From assembly GCA_947448885.1 (NCBI GenBank), contig CANFPJ010000002.1, forward strand, positions 35,100 through 99,099: 64,000 nucleotides of DNA, read 5' to 3'. Source of the DNA: Comamonadaceae bacterium (lineage in GTDB: Bacteria; Pseudomonadota; Gammaproteobacteria; Burkholderiales; Burkholderiaceae_C). A program made the translations under genes and the position numbers. Of the stretch, positions 36,497-45,628 are shown piece by piece; the first letter of the stretch is position 1; every line of letters begins with the position of its first letter. The notes below the pieces were generated by a model, which did not search any database, was not told where the DNA came from, and worked only from the letters and a program-made list of their open reading frames with translations.

Positions 36497-37216
36497 ATGT
36501 GCCAAATTTGTGACGACCACATGCCTGCTCGCCGCGGCTTTTTAACCGCACTGGGCTCCGGTTTGGCCGTGGGTGCCATGGGCCTGATGGGCACATCTGC
36601 CATGGCTGCCGGTGGTGCCACCACCTCGGTGACGGCCGATCAAGCCCTGGACAAGCTCAAAAGCGGCAACGATCGCTATGTCAGCCAGCCCCAGTTGTGC
36701 GTGGCCGACTTGAGCGCCAGCCGTGATTCAGTGGCCAAGGGTCAAATGCCTTGGGCCACCATCGTCAGCTGTGCCGACAGCCGTGTGCCCCCCGAGTTGC
36801 TGTTTGGCGGCACCAATGTGGGCGAGTTGTTTGTGGCGCGCAATGCGGGCAACATGGTCGACACCGCCACCATGGGCACCATCGAGTACGGTGCGGCCGT
36901 GCTGGGTGTGCCCTTGATCGTGGTGCTCGGTCACGAGCGCTGCGGCGCAGTGGCAGCGGCTTGTGAAGTGGTGACCAAAAACACCGTGTTCCCTGCGTCG
37001 ATCAAACCCATGGTGGCTGCGATTGTTCCGTCGGCCAAAGCCGTGGCCAAGGCACCGGGTGATTTTGTGGACAACGCCATCCGTGAAAACGCCAAGCGCA
37101 CCGCCGAAAAAATCCGCACCCAAAGCCCCATCGTCTCGGCGCTGGTCAAGTCGGGCAAGGTCAAGGTGGTGGCCGCCCGTTACGACTTGGACGAAGGTCG
37201 CGTCGAATACCTCTGA
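36497..37216 (+). CDS. Exported beta-class carbonic anhydrase with Tat-like signal
   Basis: A 239-residue beta-carbonic anhydrase (CO2 hydration). Zinc and catalytic residues are C92-x-D94-x-R96 (SCADSR) and H146-x2-C149 (GHERC). The N-terminus has a twin-arginine motif ARRGFLTAL, a hydrophobic stretch and an AMA/AG cleavage site near residue 38, so it is probably exported folded to the periplasm. A CxxC (C2, C5) precedes the Arg pair. It starts 33 bases after the beta-barrel gene with AAAGGAA as ribosome site and ends with a strong terminator. Confidence 0.92.
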   Translation: MCQICDDHMPARRGFLTALGSGLAVGAMGLMGTSAMAAGGATTSVTADQALDKLKSGNDRYVSQPQLCVADLSASRDSVAKGQMPWATIVSCADSRVPPELLFGGTNVGELFVARNAGNMVDTATMGTIEYGAAVLGVPLIVVLGHERCGAVAAACEVVTKNTVFPASIKPMVAAIVPSAKAVAKAPGDFVDNAIRENAKRTAEKIRTQSPIVSALVKSGKVKVVAARYDLDEGRVEYL

Positions 37217-37234
37217 GCGTTACAGTGCCGATGC

Positions 37235-37264
37235 AAAACCACAGCCAAGGCTGTGGTTTTTTTT
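37235..37264. terminator. Rho-independent terminator after carbonic anhydrase, possibly bidirectional
   Basis: AAAACCACAGCC (37235-37246), a short loop AA, GGCTGTGG (37249-37256) and eight T (37257-37264). The A-run on the left arm means it can also stop the minus-strand operon whose last gene ends at 37293. It lies between convergent genes. Confidence 0.9.
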
Positions 37265-37292
37265 GGTGTGTTGAATTGTGTCGCTAAGCACC

Positions 37293-38273
37293 TCAGGCCT
37301 CAATGCGCGAAGCCTGAATCACGCGCCGCCAGCGGTCTATTTCTGAGTGGATTTGATGGCTGAGTTCTGCTGGCTGGTTGGCAATTGCATTGAAACCCAT
37401 TTCCACCAAGTTTTCGCGCACACCAGGGCCGTTGACGATGGACACGATTTCGCGGTGCAGAAACGACACGATGGCCGCTGGCGTGCCAGTGGGGGCCATC
37501 AGCGCCTGCCAGGTCGAGGACTCTTGGTCGCTCAAGCCTGACTCGGTCATCGTGGGGATGAGTGGTGCTGAGGCAAAGCGCTGCGCACTGGTCACGGCCA
37601 AGGCACGCAACAAGCCAGCGCGCACCAACTCTTTCACCGGCGGCAAGGTGGTGCAGCCCAATGCGATTTCACCACTGACCACCGATTGAACCGCTGGCCC
37701 CGCTCCTTTAAACGGAATGTGCGTCACGTCCAGGCCCAGGCTGATTTTGAGTTGCTCCACCGACAAGTGGGCGATCGTGCCCGACCCGGCCGACACATAG
37801 CTGAATTTTCCCGGTTGGGCGCGCACGCGCTCGATAAGTTGGCGCATGTTTTGTGCATTCACGGATGGGTGAACAAAAAACACATGGGGCGATTCACCCA
37901 CCATTGAAATCGGCACGAAGTCTTTGATCGGATCGTAGGTGGCCGTCTTGTAAAGGCTGGGGTTGACCACATAGGTGGAAGAGGCGAGCAACAAAGTCAA
38001 GCCATTGGGGGTGGCCCTTGCCGCTGCACCCATGCCGATGTTTCCGCCTGCACCAGCGATGTTTTCCACCACAAACGATTTGCCCGTTCGCTCGCTCAGG
38101 CGCTGTGTCAACCAGCGACCCATGATGTCGCTGGGGCCCCCTGGGGCGAAGGGGACAATGATTTTGACCGCCCGCTCAGGGTAGTTTTGCGCCCAGGCAT
38201 GGGGCCAGAGGCTGGCGCTGACGGCCGCACCCAGCCAATGGCGCCGTGCGATGGTGGTTGTAGATTGAGACAT
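37293..38273 (-). CDS. Bug/TctC-family tripartite tricarboxylate transporter binding protein, copy 1
   Basis: A 326-residue periplasmic binding protein. The signal region contains ARRHWLGAAVS (possible Tat signal) and cleavage near AWA/QNYP. The mature start YPERAVKIIVPFAPGGPSDIMGR, the VVENIAGAGGNIG loop and the HIPFKGAGPAVQ segment are Bug hallmarks. A GGAG 8 bases upstream supports ATG 38273. It is the last gene of the seven-gene operon. No membrane subunits (TctA/TctB) are nearby, so it must use a permease encoded elsewhere or act in sensing. Confidence 0.9.
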   Translation of the reverse strand: MSQSTTTIARRHWLGAAVSASLWPHAWAQNYPERAVKIIVPFAPGGPSDIMGRWLTQRLSERTGKSFVVENIAGAGGNIGMGAAARATPNGLTLLLASSTYVVNPSLYKTATYDPIKDFVPISMVGESPHVFFVHPSVNAQNMRQLIERVRAQPGKFSYVSAGSGTIAHLSVEQLKISLGLDVTHIPFKGAGPAVQSVVSGEIALGCTTLPPVKELVRAGLLRALAVTSAQRFASAPLIPTMTESGLSDQESSTWQALMAPTGTPAAIVSFLHREIVSIVNGPGVRENLVEMGFNAIANQPAELSHQIHSEIDRWRRVIQASRIEA

Positions 38274-38328
38274 GGCCAGGGCTCCTATCGAAGGGGTCAA
38301 ACAAAGCGAGCTTGTCTTGCGGCGGTCA

Positions 38329-39132
38329 TTACACCGTCATCAAGCGCGAAGCCCGCACATCGGTGATGAAGCTGTGTGCCGGTGCGTGCGCAATGAACAA
38401 GGGAAGAGCTGCGGTTTCTGCGGCGGCTTGGGGTGTCACGCCGCAGGCCCAAAACACAGGAATTTTTCCGTCTGGCAAAGCAGGCACGGGGCCGCCAAAC
38501 AAAGGGTTATCCAAGTCGGCCCCAATCGCGGCTGGGTCACCCATGTGGATGGGAGCGCCATGGTTCAAGGGAAAGCGGGCACTGATTTCGCTGGCCAGTC
38601 GGGCATGTGCGGGGCTGAGCCAGCGCATGGTGGCGATCATGGGACCACCAAACACCCCTGCCGGTTCGGTGGGCAGTGTGGTTGTCACCACCCAGCGCTC
38701 GCTGTGGGTCGGTATGCCCGCTTGTTCAAATGCCTCATCAAAAGTGATGCCCGAGCCGATCAAAAATGTGACCAAGTCGTCGCGCCACACATCCACAATA
38801 TCTGTTCGATCGGCTTGGCGCTGGCCGTTCAAGAACACGGCATAGCGTGCGCAATCGGTGCGCAAATCTGCCCCGGGGGCCAAGCGCTGCGGTTCGGTGT
38901 GACCCGGCTGCGTCACTTCCAGCACCGGGCAAGCGCGCGCATTGCGTTGGCAATAAAGCCAAAAATCATCGGCGTGTGTTTTTGGCAATATGGCTAAATT
39001 GCATTGCAAAAAACCCATCGCCTGCCCGCGACTGGTGCTGGTGATCGTGGCTTGCCGAATCAGTGAACGCACCCGTTGTCCCTCGTTGGGTACAGGCTCA
39101 GCGCTGAGTTGGGGCAGGCCGGTCAGATCCAT
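38329..39132 (-). CDS. DUF1445 putative hydro-lyase / D-glutamate cyclase-like protein
   Basis: A 267-residue protein of the DUF1445 (PF07286) family, whose characterised mammalian relative cyclises D-glutamate to 5-oxo-D-proline. Visible family features are the N-terminal RSLIRQATITSTSRGQAMGFLQCNLAILP, split by a variable segment, PVLEV, TFLIGSGITFDEAFEQAG and the C-terminal FWACGVTPQAA. The start is uncertain: ATG 39132 gives the usual family length, while ATG 39186 would overlap the preceding gene. It lies in an operon with hyuA/hyuB, which are 5-oxoprolinase-like; a link through 5-oxoproline chemistry is attractive but inferred. Confidence 0.8.
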   Translation of the reverse strand: MDLTGLPQLSAEPVPNEGQRVRSLIRQATITSTSRGQAMGFLQCNLAILPKTHADDFWLYCQRNARACPVLEVTQPGHTEPQRLAPGADLRTDCARYAVFLNGQRQADRTDIVDVWRDDLVTFLIGSGITFDEAFEQAGIPTHSERWVVTTTLPTEPAGVFGGPMIATMRWLSPAHARLASEISARFPLNHGAPIHMGDPAAIGADLDNPLFGGPVPALPDGKIPVFWACGVTPQAAAETAALPLFIAHAPAHSFITDVRASRLMTV

Positions 39133-39154
39133 GGTGTGACTGGCGGTGAGAAGG

Positions 39155-40243
39155 TCATGGCACTTCACATTCATAAAGTTGCGCATGCCCGCTGCGGTCA
39201 GAGGTGAAGATCACCCAGCGGCCATCGGGTGAAAAACGCGGATGCGGATGGGTGTGTTGCGGGGCATACACCTGCACGGGACCGTGGTTGTAGGGAAAGG
39301 GCCCGTTCCAATGCGTGCCGATCGAGGTGGCAAGCGACGCGCACAGCAAATGGCCCGTGCTGGGTTCGCCGCGCGCGGCAAAGGTGTGCAGGCCGATGTC
39401 TGGGTAGTTGGTGTCACACACAAAGCGCTGACCTTGGGGGTCGGGGAAAGCGTGCCAGGCCGGAAAGCGTGTCACCCAACGCCGCACACCCGTGTGCACA
39501 TGGATGGCTTGCATGCCCCGCGGCCAGTCGACAAAGGCCAACTCTAGGGTGCCGGGAATCCAGCTCTCATGGGTGATCCACTGCTGGTCGCTCTCACGCT
39601 GGTACAGCCGCTCGTGGCGCTGCCCATCGACGCTGCCAATCCACAAGCGATCGGTCATCGGCCCGGCATAGAAAATCAGTGTCGGGTCATCCGGGCAAAA
39701 CTGCGGATGCCCGATGATGGTGTTGTCAAAAGCCTCGTGCGTGGTTTGCTGTTGCAAATCGATGAACAGCATGTGCGAGCGCCCGCCGTGGCGCACCGGG
39801 ATGGCCCAGGTTCGGTCGTCACCGGACAAGGTGGTGGTGCCCATGGCCGCACCCACCATGCCTTCGACCTGGTTGGCTTGCTGCTCAAAAGCCACCAGCA
39901 CCTCTTCTTGCAAGGTTGCCATGTCGAGCCGATGGGCACCGCTTTGGGTGGTGAACAACAGGTGGCGGCCATCGTGGGTGGGGTGCAGTGACCAGGGGAC
40001 CAGGTCGGCATGGTCGGTCAACTGCAACAACTGTCCGCTGTCACGCAACTCGGCATAAATTTGCGGCTGTCCTGATCGGTGAGAAACAAAAAACGTGTAG
40101 CGCATGTCACGATCATGCGCAGGGACAAAAAAGAACGGGTGGTGGTGGATGGCGGCGGCCGACGTGATTTGCCGCACCCGCGCACCGGTGGCTGCATCGG
40201 TGTGCCAGCGGGTTTCGCTGGGGTGCAACTGCCCCTTGCCCAT
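39155..40243 (-). CDS. Oligogalacturonate-lyase-like beta-propeller protein
   Basis: A 362-residue protein of the oligogalacturonide lyase family (PF14583), cytoplasmic enzymes that cleave short pectin fragments by beta-elimination in a seven-bladed propeller. Blades show repeated TFFVSHRSGQPQIY, LHPTHDGRHLLFT and FSPDGRWVIFTSDRSG motifs; HHHPFFF and WITHES contain conserved His. No signal peptide is seen. It starts 3 bases after the Bug gene stop. The other genes do not encode pectin enzymes, so the substrate may be another uronate-like or acidic compound. Confidence 0.8.
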   Translation of the reverse strand: MGKGQLHPSETRWHTDAATGARVRQITSAAAIHHHPFFFVPAHDRDMRYTFFVSHRSGQPQIYAELRDSGQLLQLTDHADLVPWSLHPTHDGRHLLFTTQSGAHRLDMATLQEEVLVAFEQQANQVEGMVGAAMGTTTLSGDDRTWAIPVRHGGRSHMLFIDLQQQTTHEAFDNTIIGHPQFCPDDPTLIFYAGPMTDRLWIGSVDGQRHERLYQRESDQQWITHESWIPGTLELAFVDWPRGMQAIHVHTGVRRWVTRFPAWHAFPDPQGQRFVCDTNYPDIGLHTFAARGEPSTGHLLCASLATSIGTHWNGPFPYNHGPVQVYAPQHTHPHPRFSPDGRWVIFTSDRSGHAQLYECEVP

Positions 40244-40246
40244 GGT

Positions 40247-41233
40247 TTATTCGGGCTTGAAGCCGGCGCCGCGCAGCAACTCGGCACTTTGCGCCACATC
40301 GGCTGCGATGAAGCGGGTGAACTGGTCGACACTTTCGGTGATGCCTTCAATGCCCAGTGCGGCAAAAGCGCCACTTTTGTTGAGGTCGTTGACCGATTCA
40401 TTGATCGCGGCATTGAGCAGCTGCACCCGATCGGCCGGTGTGCCCAGGGGTGCCCAAATGCCGTACCAACTGGTGTAGACCAAGCCAGGCACGCCACTCT
40501 CTGCCGCAGTGGGGATGTCTGGGGCAATGGCGCTGCGCTTGGCCGAAGTGGTCACGATGGGTTTGACCTTGCCGGTCTTGGCCATGGGCAGCAAAGCGAT
40601 GATGGAGTCCATCAAAATTTGCGAATGGCCACCGGCGATGTCCACCAAGGCTGGGGCCGTGCCTTTGTAGGGGACGGTGGTGATTTTCAGGTTGGATTTT
40701 TGCGCCAGCAGCAGTGTGGCCAAGTGGCTGGGTGCGCCCATGGCGGGCAGGGCGGCGGTCCATTTGTCGGGGTTTTGGCGCGCTGAGTTGACCACCTCGA
40801 TGAGCTTTTGCTCCGGCAAATTGGGTGAGATCACAAGCAGCAACGGTGCCTCGCCCACGCGGGCCACCGGCGCGAAATCGGTCACCGGGTCATAGGGCGC
40901 TTTGGCCATGACTTGTTTGGCCAGCACATGGGTGGCGCCCGAGAACAACAGGGTGTGGCCGTCGGCAGCGGCGGTTTGCACCACTTTGCCGCCCACGCTG
41001 CCATTGGCGCCGGCGCGGTTTTCCACCACCACCGATACGCCTAAGCGGCTTTGCATGTGTTTGGCGATCAAGCGCCCGGCGGTATCGACACCGCCACCTG
41101 GCGCAAACGGCACGATCATTTTGATCGGTCCATCGGGAAATTTTCCACTTTGCGCCCACAACGGGGCCAGGGCGCAGCCCAGCAGCAAGCCGGTCCAAAA
41201 GCGCCAGTGTTGGCGCATGGGTTTGATGGTCAT
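40247..41233 (-). CDS. Bug/TctC-family binding protein, copy 2
   Basis: A 328-residue exported protein with cleavage near LWA/QSGK (about residue 27). Typical elements are FPDGPIKMIVPFAPGGGVDTAGR, VVVENRAGANGSVG and TTVPYKGTAPALVDIAGG. AAGGAGA lies 6 bases before ATG 41233. It lies between an unrecognised gene and the oligogalacturonate-lyase-like gene in the same operon. Bug proteins bind carboxylates such as glutamate, aspartate or aromatic acids; the ligand here is unknown. Confidence 0.9.
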   Translation of the reverse strand: MTIKPMRQHWRFWTGLLLGCALAPLWAQSGKFPDGPIKMIVPFAPGGGVDTAGRLIAKHMQSRLGVSVVVENRAGANGSVGGKVVQTAAADGHTLLFSGATHVLAKQVMAKAPYDPVTDFAPVARVGEAPLLLVISPNLPEQKLIEVVNSARQNPDKWTAALPAMGAPSHLATLLLAQKSNLKITTVPYKGTAPALVDIAGGHSQILMDSIIALLPMAKTGKVKPIVTTSAKRSAIAPDIPTAAESGVPGLVYTSWYGIWAPLGTPADRVQLLNAAINESVNDLNKSGAFAALGIEGITESVDQFTRFIAADVAQSAELLRGAGFKPE

Positions 41234-41258
41234 GGGGGTCTCCTTGGGGTGCTACAGG

Positions 41259-41729
41259 TCAGCGCATGGCGCTGTGCTCTTCGATGGACGCGATGCTCAC
41301 GCTCAAGGCGTCCAGCAAGGCGTTCATGTCGGGGGTGGTCAATGCATTGTGTGGTTGGGCCACGCATTCCAGCAAGTCGGACAAAGCTTGGCGTCCCGCA
41401 TCGGCTTGCGCCAAGGCCGCTTGCAGCACGGGTGCCAAGCCGGTTCGGTGTGCAAAGCGTTGCAGCAGGTGGTCCAAAATCATGGCGTCCAGGCCGCCAA
41501 TGTCAATGGCAGCGTCGATGCCACAAGCGCAGCCGTTCATCAAAGAAATGCGGCCCATGCCACAGCGCTGCCAACGCGCAAACAACAAGGTGGCGCGAAC
41601 GCACTCGCCATGGCGATCCAGCACTTGAACGCCGCCATGGGGCTGGCGTGCAGACGTGCGTGCTGCGGGTGGGGCGCGGCGCTGTTGTGCGCGTTGGGCG
41701 GCGCCCAGTTGGGCCAGGGCTTGTTTCAT
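41259..41729 (-). CDS. Unrecognised 156-residue operon protein
   Basis: I do not recognise this protein. It starts in an ATGA overlap with hyuB and stops 25 bases before the next gene, so it is a real operon member. Residues 1-30 are Ala/Gln/Arg-rich and look disordered. A core at about 33-95 contains cysteines 43, 56, 67 and 69 in RWQRCGMG and MNGCACGID, which could bind metal. The C-terminal third is helical (alternating Leu/Ala/Asp). There is no signal peptide or membrane segment. It may be an accessory subunit of the HyuAB enzyme. Confidence 0.65.
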   Translation of the reverse strand: MKQALAQLGAAQRAQQRRAPPAARTSARQPHGGVQVLDRHGECVRATLLFARWQRCGMGRISLMNGCACGIDAAIDIGGLDAMILDHLLQRFAHRTGLAPVLQAALAQADAGRQALSDLLECVAQPHNALTTPDMNALLDALSVSIASIEEHSAMR

Positions 41730-43501
41730 GCCGGGCCACCGACCAAGTCGTGTTTTGCGATTTCTTGTTCGGTGGGTTGCACCCCATACACCTCGTCGGC
41801 TTCTTGCCAGCTGATGTAGCCCATTTGCAAGTCGCGCAGCACGGCGCTGCGCTCGCGCATCGCAGGCGGGCCAAAACCCCCGCCGCCGCCAGAGTGCAGC
41901 ACATAGGATTCACCCGCCTCCAAGCGCATATTGACTTTGCCACCGGGAAACAAGGTCAGGCTGCCGTCTTTTTTGCGCATGCCCACTTGGTTGCCCAAGG
42001 CGCTGTGCCCGCCCAGCAAGCCCCAGGGCGGGTGGTTGACCCGGTCGATGCGGGTTTGGTAGTTGACGCGGGTCAAAGCCACCACCTCGGCTTGCGCGCC
42101 CAGACCGCCACGGAACTGGCCGGCACCGGCCGAGCCTTCGCGCAATTGGTAGTACTTGACCAGCAAGGGGAACTTGTTCTCCACCTGTTCGCTGGGGCCG
42201 TTGTGGGTGTCGCCGTCGTTCATGCACACGGTCACATTGACGCCGTCTTCGTTGTGTTTGGCGCCCCATCCGCCGCCAATCAGGCCACCCAGGTAAATCC
42301 ACAATTTGCCGTCGCGCGGGTGGATGCCGTTGACGTTGGCGATCACCAAGTCCGCATGGTGTCCGGCAATGGTTTTGTCGGGAATGGCCTGGGCCACGGC
42401 TTTGAAAATGGTGTCGACCACGGTCATGGGGTAGGTCATCCACACCCGCATGGCCGACGGGTGCAAGGCGCTGACCACGGTGCCCGGGGGCAAGATCACC
42501 TTGAGCGGGCGAAAGTTGCCGTCGTTGATCGGGTGATCGCTGGGCATGGTCAGGCACTTGAAGGCCACTTGGGCACAAGCCACCCCCGCGCCCGAGTTGA
42601 AAAAGCCTTTCACCTGGGGGCTGACGCCACTCAGGTCGACGGTCATTTCATCGCCACGGATGGTGACTTTGACCCGAATGGGCACGGGCTGGTCGATGTC
42701 CACGGCGTCGTCGTCCATGAAGGACTCGGCTTCATACACCCCATCGGGCATGGCGCGCACCTGGGCGCGGGCCTCGGCCTCGGTGTGGTCCATGATGGCG
42801 TCGATGGCCAACTGCCAAGCCGACTCGCCGTGGCGCGATAGCATTTCTTCCAAGTGCTTGGCACCGACACGGCAGGCCGACAACTGCGCTTCCAAGTCGC
42901 CGGCGGCGCGGTCGCGCCGGCGCACATTCATCAAAATCAAGTCGCGCATTTCCTCGTTGAGCACGCCTTGGCGGTGGTACTTCACCAAAGGGATTTGCAA
43001 GCCCTCGGCATAAATATCGGTGGTCACGCCGTTGAGGATGCCGCCAATGTCTTGCCAGTGCGCCATGCAGGTGGAAAACGCAACGATCTCGCCTTGGTGA
43101 AAGATGGGAATGGAAAACGTCAAGTGGTTCAGGTGCGCGCCAGTGATGTAGGCGTCGTTGGTCAACAAAATGTCACCGGGGTGGATGTTGTCCAGCCCCC
43201 AATGGTCGATCTTGGCCTTGACCACATCGCTCATGCCACGGATGAACATGGGCAAGCCCAGGCCAATCGACAGGGTTTGACCCTGGCGGTCGAACAAGCC
43301 CACGGTGAAGTCCAAGGCCTCGTAAATGATCATGTTGTAGGACGTGCGCATCAGCACCGACTTCATCTCTTCGGTGGCCGCAACCAAGCTGTTGCGCACC
43401 AACTCCACCGCCACGGGGTCGGCTTTCTTCATGGCGGCGGTGCGTTTCGCTGCGACCGCAGAGACAGCCGTTTTTTTGGTTTTGGGACGTGTTGTTTTCA
43501 T
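41726..43501 (-). CDS. hyuB: Hydantoinase B / 5-oxoprolinase beta-type subunit
   Basis: A 591-residue HyuB-family subunit of ATP-dependent hydantoinase, 5-oxoprolinase or acetophenone-carboxylase-like enzymes. Family landmarks are DPVAVELVRNSLVAATEEM, RTSYNMIIYEALDFTVGLFD, PGDILLTNDAY, HLNHLTFSIP and the C-terminal glycine-rich LHSGGGGGFGPP. The first 23 residues are a Lys/Thr/Ala-rich extension; an internal ATG at 43432 would give the standard N-terminus. It follows hyuA by 15 bases. The real substrate cannot be deduced. Confidence 0.9.
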   Translation of the reverse strand: MKTTRPKTKKTAVSAVAAKRTAAMKKADPVAVELVRNSLVAATEEMKSVLMRTSYNMIIYEALDFTVGLFDRQGQTLSIGLGLPMFIRGMSDVVKAKIDHWGLDNIHPGDILLTNDAYITGAHLNHLTFSIPIFHQGEIVAFSTCMAHWQDIGGILNGVTTDIYAEGLQIPLVKYHRQGVLNEEMRDLILMNVRRRDRAAGDLEAQLSACRVGAKHLEEMLSRHGESAWQLAIDAIMDHTEAEARAQVRAMPDGVYEAESFMDDDAVDIDQPVPIRVKVTIRGDEMTVDLSGVSPQVKGFFNSGAGVACAQVAFKCLTMPSDHPINDGNFRPLKVILPPGTVVSALHPSAMRVWMTYPMTVVDTIFKAVAQAIPDKTIAGHHADLVIANVNGIHPRDGKLWIYLGGLIGGGWGAKHNEDGVNVTVCMNDGDTHNGPSEQVENKFPLLVKYYQLREGSAGAGQFRGGLGAQAEVVALTRVNYQTRIDRVNHPPWGLLGGHSALGNQVGMRKKDGSLTLFPGGKVNMRLEAGESYVLHSGGGGGFGPPAMRERSAVLRDLQMGYISWQEADEVYGVQPTEQEIAKHDLVGGPA

Positions 43502-43516
43502 GGTTCAAGTGCGCTC

Positions 43517-45604
43517 TCAGGGCTGGCGTTCGGTTTGGGCCACGTCGATGTGCAAGTTACCGTGGGCATCGACCTGCAGGCGGTCGCCGGGTTGCAGCAC
43601 CGTGGTGGTGGCGTGCTCTTCGATCAAGGCGGGACCTTCTAACCGGTTGTTGGCGCGCAGCTCATCGCGGTGGTAGACCTGGGTGGTCAGCCAGCCTTCG
43701 CCTTCGAAATAAACCTTGCGCTGACCGCGCAAGGCGCTGGCCACGGGTTTGCGCGTGCCCGTGCGAATGGTTTCAAGCACGGGCTTTTTCAGCACCCCAA
43801 TCACGGTGCTGCGCAGGCTCACAATTTCGGCGGGCTCGTTGGGCGAGCCCCGGCCATAGCGCTCGCGGTGGGCTTCGTCAAACACGGCTTTGAGCGCGTC
43901 CAGGTTTTTGCGCTTGAAGGCGGCGGCGGGGATTTCCACCGTCACCGCATGCTCTTGGCCGATGTAGCGCATGTCCAGGTGGCGTTGCACCATGATTTTG
44001 CGGGTGCCGACTTCGGCCGCATCCAGGGTGCGCAAGCCTTCGGCCTCCAACTCGCCAAACCAAGCATCGAGCTGGGGCAACGACAACTCGGCCAGGGTGA
44101 TGAAGTGCGAGCGCACCAGGTCGCGGCGAAAGTCGGCCAGCAGCATCCCAAAAGCGGAAAAATGCCCGGGCGCGCGCGGGATCACCACATGCGGGATGCG
44201 CAACTCGCGCGCCACCATGGAAGCATGCAAGGGGCCAGCGCCGCCGTAGGCGAACAAATAGGGAAACGCGCCGGTGTCCAAGCCCCGATCGGTGGTCACG
44301 CCTTTGACCGCATGCGACATGGCCGCCGCAGCGATGCGCAAAATGCCCGACGCGGCTTGGGTGGTGGTCATGCCCAGCGGCTTGGCAATGTGGCTTTGCA
44401 TGGCGCGCTCGGCCGCCGCCAAATCGAGTTGCATCTCGCCACCCAAAAAATGCGCCGGGTCGATGCGCCCCAGCAGCACATTGGCGTCGGTCACGGTGGG
44501 CGCCGAGCCGCCCAAGCCATAACAGGCCGGGCCTGGGGCAGCCCCCGCGCTTTGCGGGCCCACACGCAACGCGCCGGTGCTGCTCAAGCTGGCCAAACTG
44601 CCCCCGCCGGTGCCCACCTCGTGGATGTCGATCATCGGGGTGAGCAAGGGCAAGCCGGTCATGTAGCCGCCAATCATCACGCTGTTGGCGACCAGGGCTT
44701 GGTGGTGGCGCACCACACCGGCTTTGGCGGTGGTGCCGCCCATGTCAAACGCGATGGCGTTTTCAATCCCCAGGGCTTGGCACAGGGCCTGGGTACCGAT
44801 CACCCCAGCGGCTGGGCCCGACTCCATCATGCGCACACAGTCTTGCCGCGCCTCGGACAAGGCGTACAAACCACCGGTGGACTGCACCACCAAAAACTGA
44901 CCGGGGAAATCCACCTCTTTCAAAGTGCTTTCGATTTCGCCCAAGTAGCGGTCGACGCGTGGGCCAATGTAGGCATTGGCCACCACCGTGGAAGTGCGCT
45001 CGTATTCGCGGTATTCCTGGGACAGGTCTGAGGAAATGGACACAAACGCATCGGGCAGGTGTTGGCGCAACAGTTCGCGCACCCGCCGCTCATGGGTGGG
45101 GTTGCGGTAGGCATGCAAAAACAGCACGGCCACGCTTTGAATGTGTTTGGTCTTCAAGCGCTCAATCACCGCCAACACCTCGGCCTCGACCAATTCAGCA
45201 TGCACCTCGCCGCTGGCCAACATGCGCTCGGTCACCTCAAAGCGCAAATCGCGCTCGACCAAGGGGGCGTGTTTGCGGTGCCGCAGGTTGAACGAGTCGG
45301 GCCGGTTGATGCGGCCGATTTCGTAGATGTCGCGAAAGCCGCGGGTGGTGATCAAGGCGGTGCGGGCGCCGCTGCGCTCGAGCATGGTGTTGATGGCCAC
45401 GGTGGAGCCATGCAAGAACAAATGCGCCTCGGGCAAAGACACGCCGGCCTTGTCCATGCCTTGCAAGATGCCTTGCACCAGTTTGTCGGGGGTGGTGAGG
45501 GTCTTGCCCAGCAGCAAGCGGCCTTCGCGCTCGTCAAAGGCAGCGACGTCGGTGAAGGTGCCGCCAATGTCGGCGGCTACGCGCAATCGGTGTGTGGTTT
45601 TCAT
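43517..45604 (-). CDS. hyuA: Hydantoinase A / 5-oxoprolinase alpha-type subunit
   Basis: A 695-residue HyuA-family subunit with the ASKHA ATPase fold. The phosphate loop is ADIGGTFTDVAAF at the N-terminus, the second is FDMGGTTAKAGVV near 290, and VGTGGGSLA follows near 330. It is the first gene of the operon, divergent from a LysR gene with an 82-base gap. Together with HyuB it should cleave or carboxylate a cyclic amide or ketone at the cost of ATP. A DUF1445 gene in the operon makes 5-oxoproline a candidate. Confidence 0.9.
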   Translation of the reverse strand: MKTTHRLRVAADIGGTFTDVAAFDEREGRLLLGKTLTTPDKLVQGILQGMDKAGVSLPEAHLFLHGSTVAINTMLERSGARTALITTRGFRDIYEIGRINRPDSFNLRHRKHAPLVERDLRFEVTERMLASGEVHAELVEAEVLAVIERLKTKHIQSVAVLFLHAYRNPTHERRVRELLRQHLPDAFVSISSDLSQEYREYERTSTVVANAYIGPRVDRYLGEIESTLKEVDFPGQFLVVQSTGGLYALSEARQDCVRMMESGPAAGVIGTQALCQALGIENAIAFDMGGTTAKAGVVRHHQALVANSVMIGGYMTGLPLLTPMIDIHEVGTGGGSLASLSSTGALRVGPQSAGAAPGPACYGLGGSAPTVTDANVLLGRIDPAHFLGGEMQLDLAAAERAMQSHIAKPLGMTTTQAASGILRIAAAAMSHAVKGVTTDRGLDTGAFPYLFAYGGAGPLHASMVARELRIPHVVIPRAPGHFSAFGMLLADFRRDLVRSHFITLAELSLPQLDAWFGELEAEGLRTLDAAEVGTRKIMVQRHLDMRYIGQEHAVTVEIPAAAFKRKNLDALKAVFDEAHRERYGRGSPNEPAEIVSLRSTVIGVLKKPVLETIRTGTRKPVASALRGQRKVYFEGEGWLTTQVYHRDELRANNRLEGPALIEEHATTTVLQPGDRLQVDAHGNLHIDVAQTERQP

Positions 45605-45628
45605 GCGATGGCATGCTAGGTGGGGTGG

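Noticed and set aside
41051..42841. A 596-residue plus-strand open frame opposite hyuB and its neighbour
   Set aside because: Antisense to conserved HyuB sequence; no recognisable domain and no translation signal.
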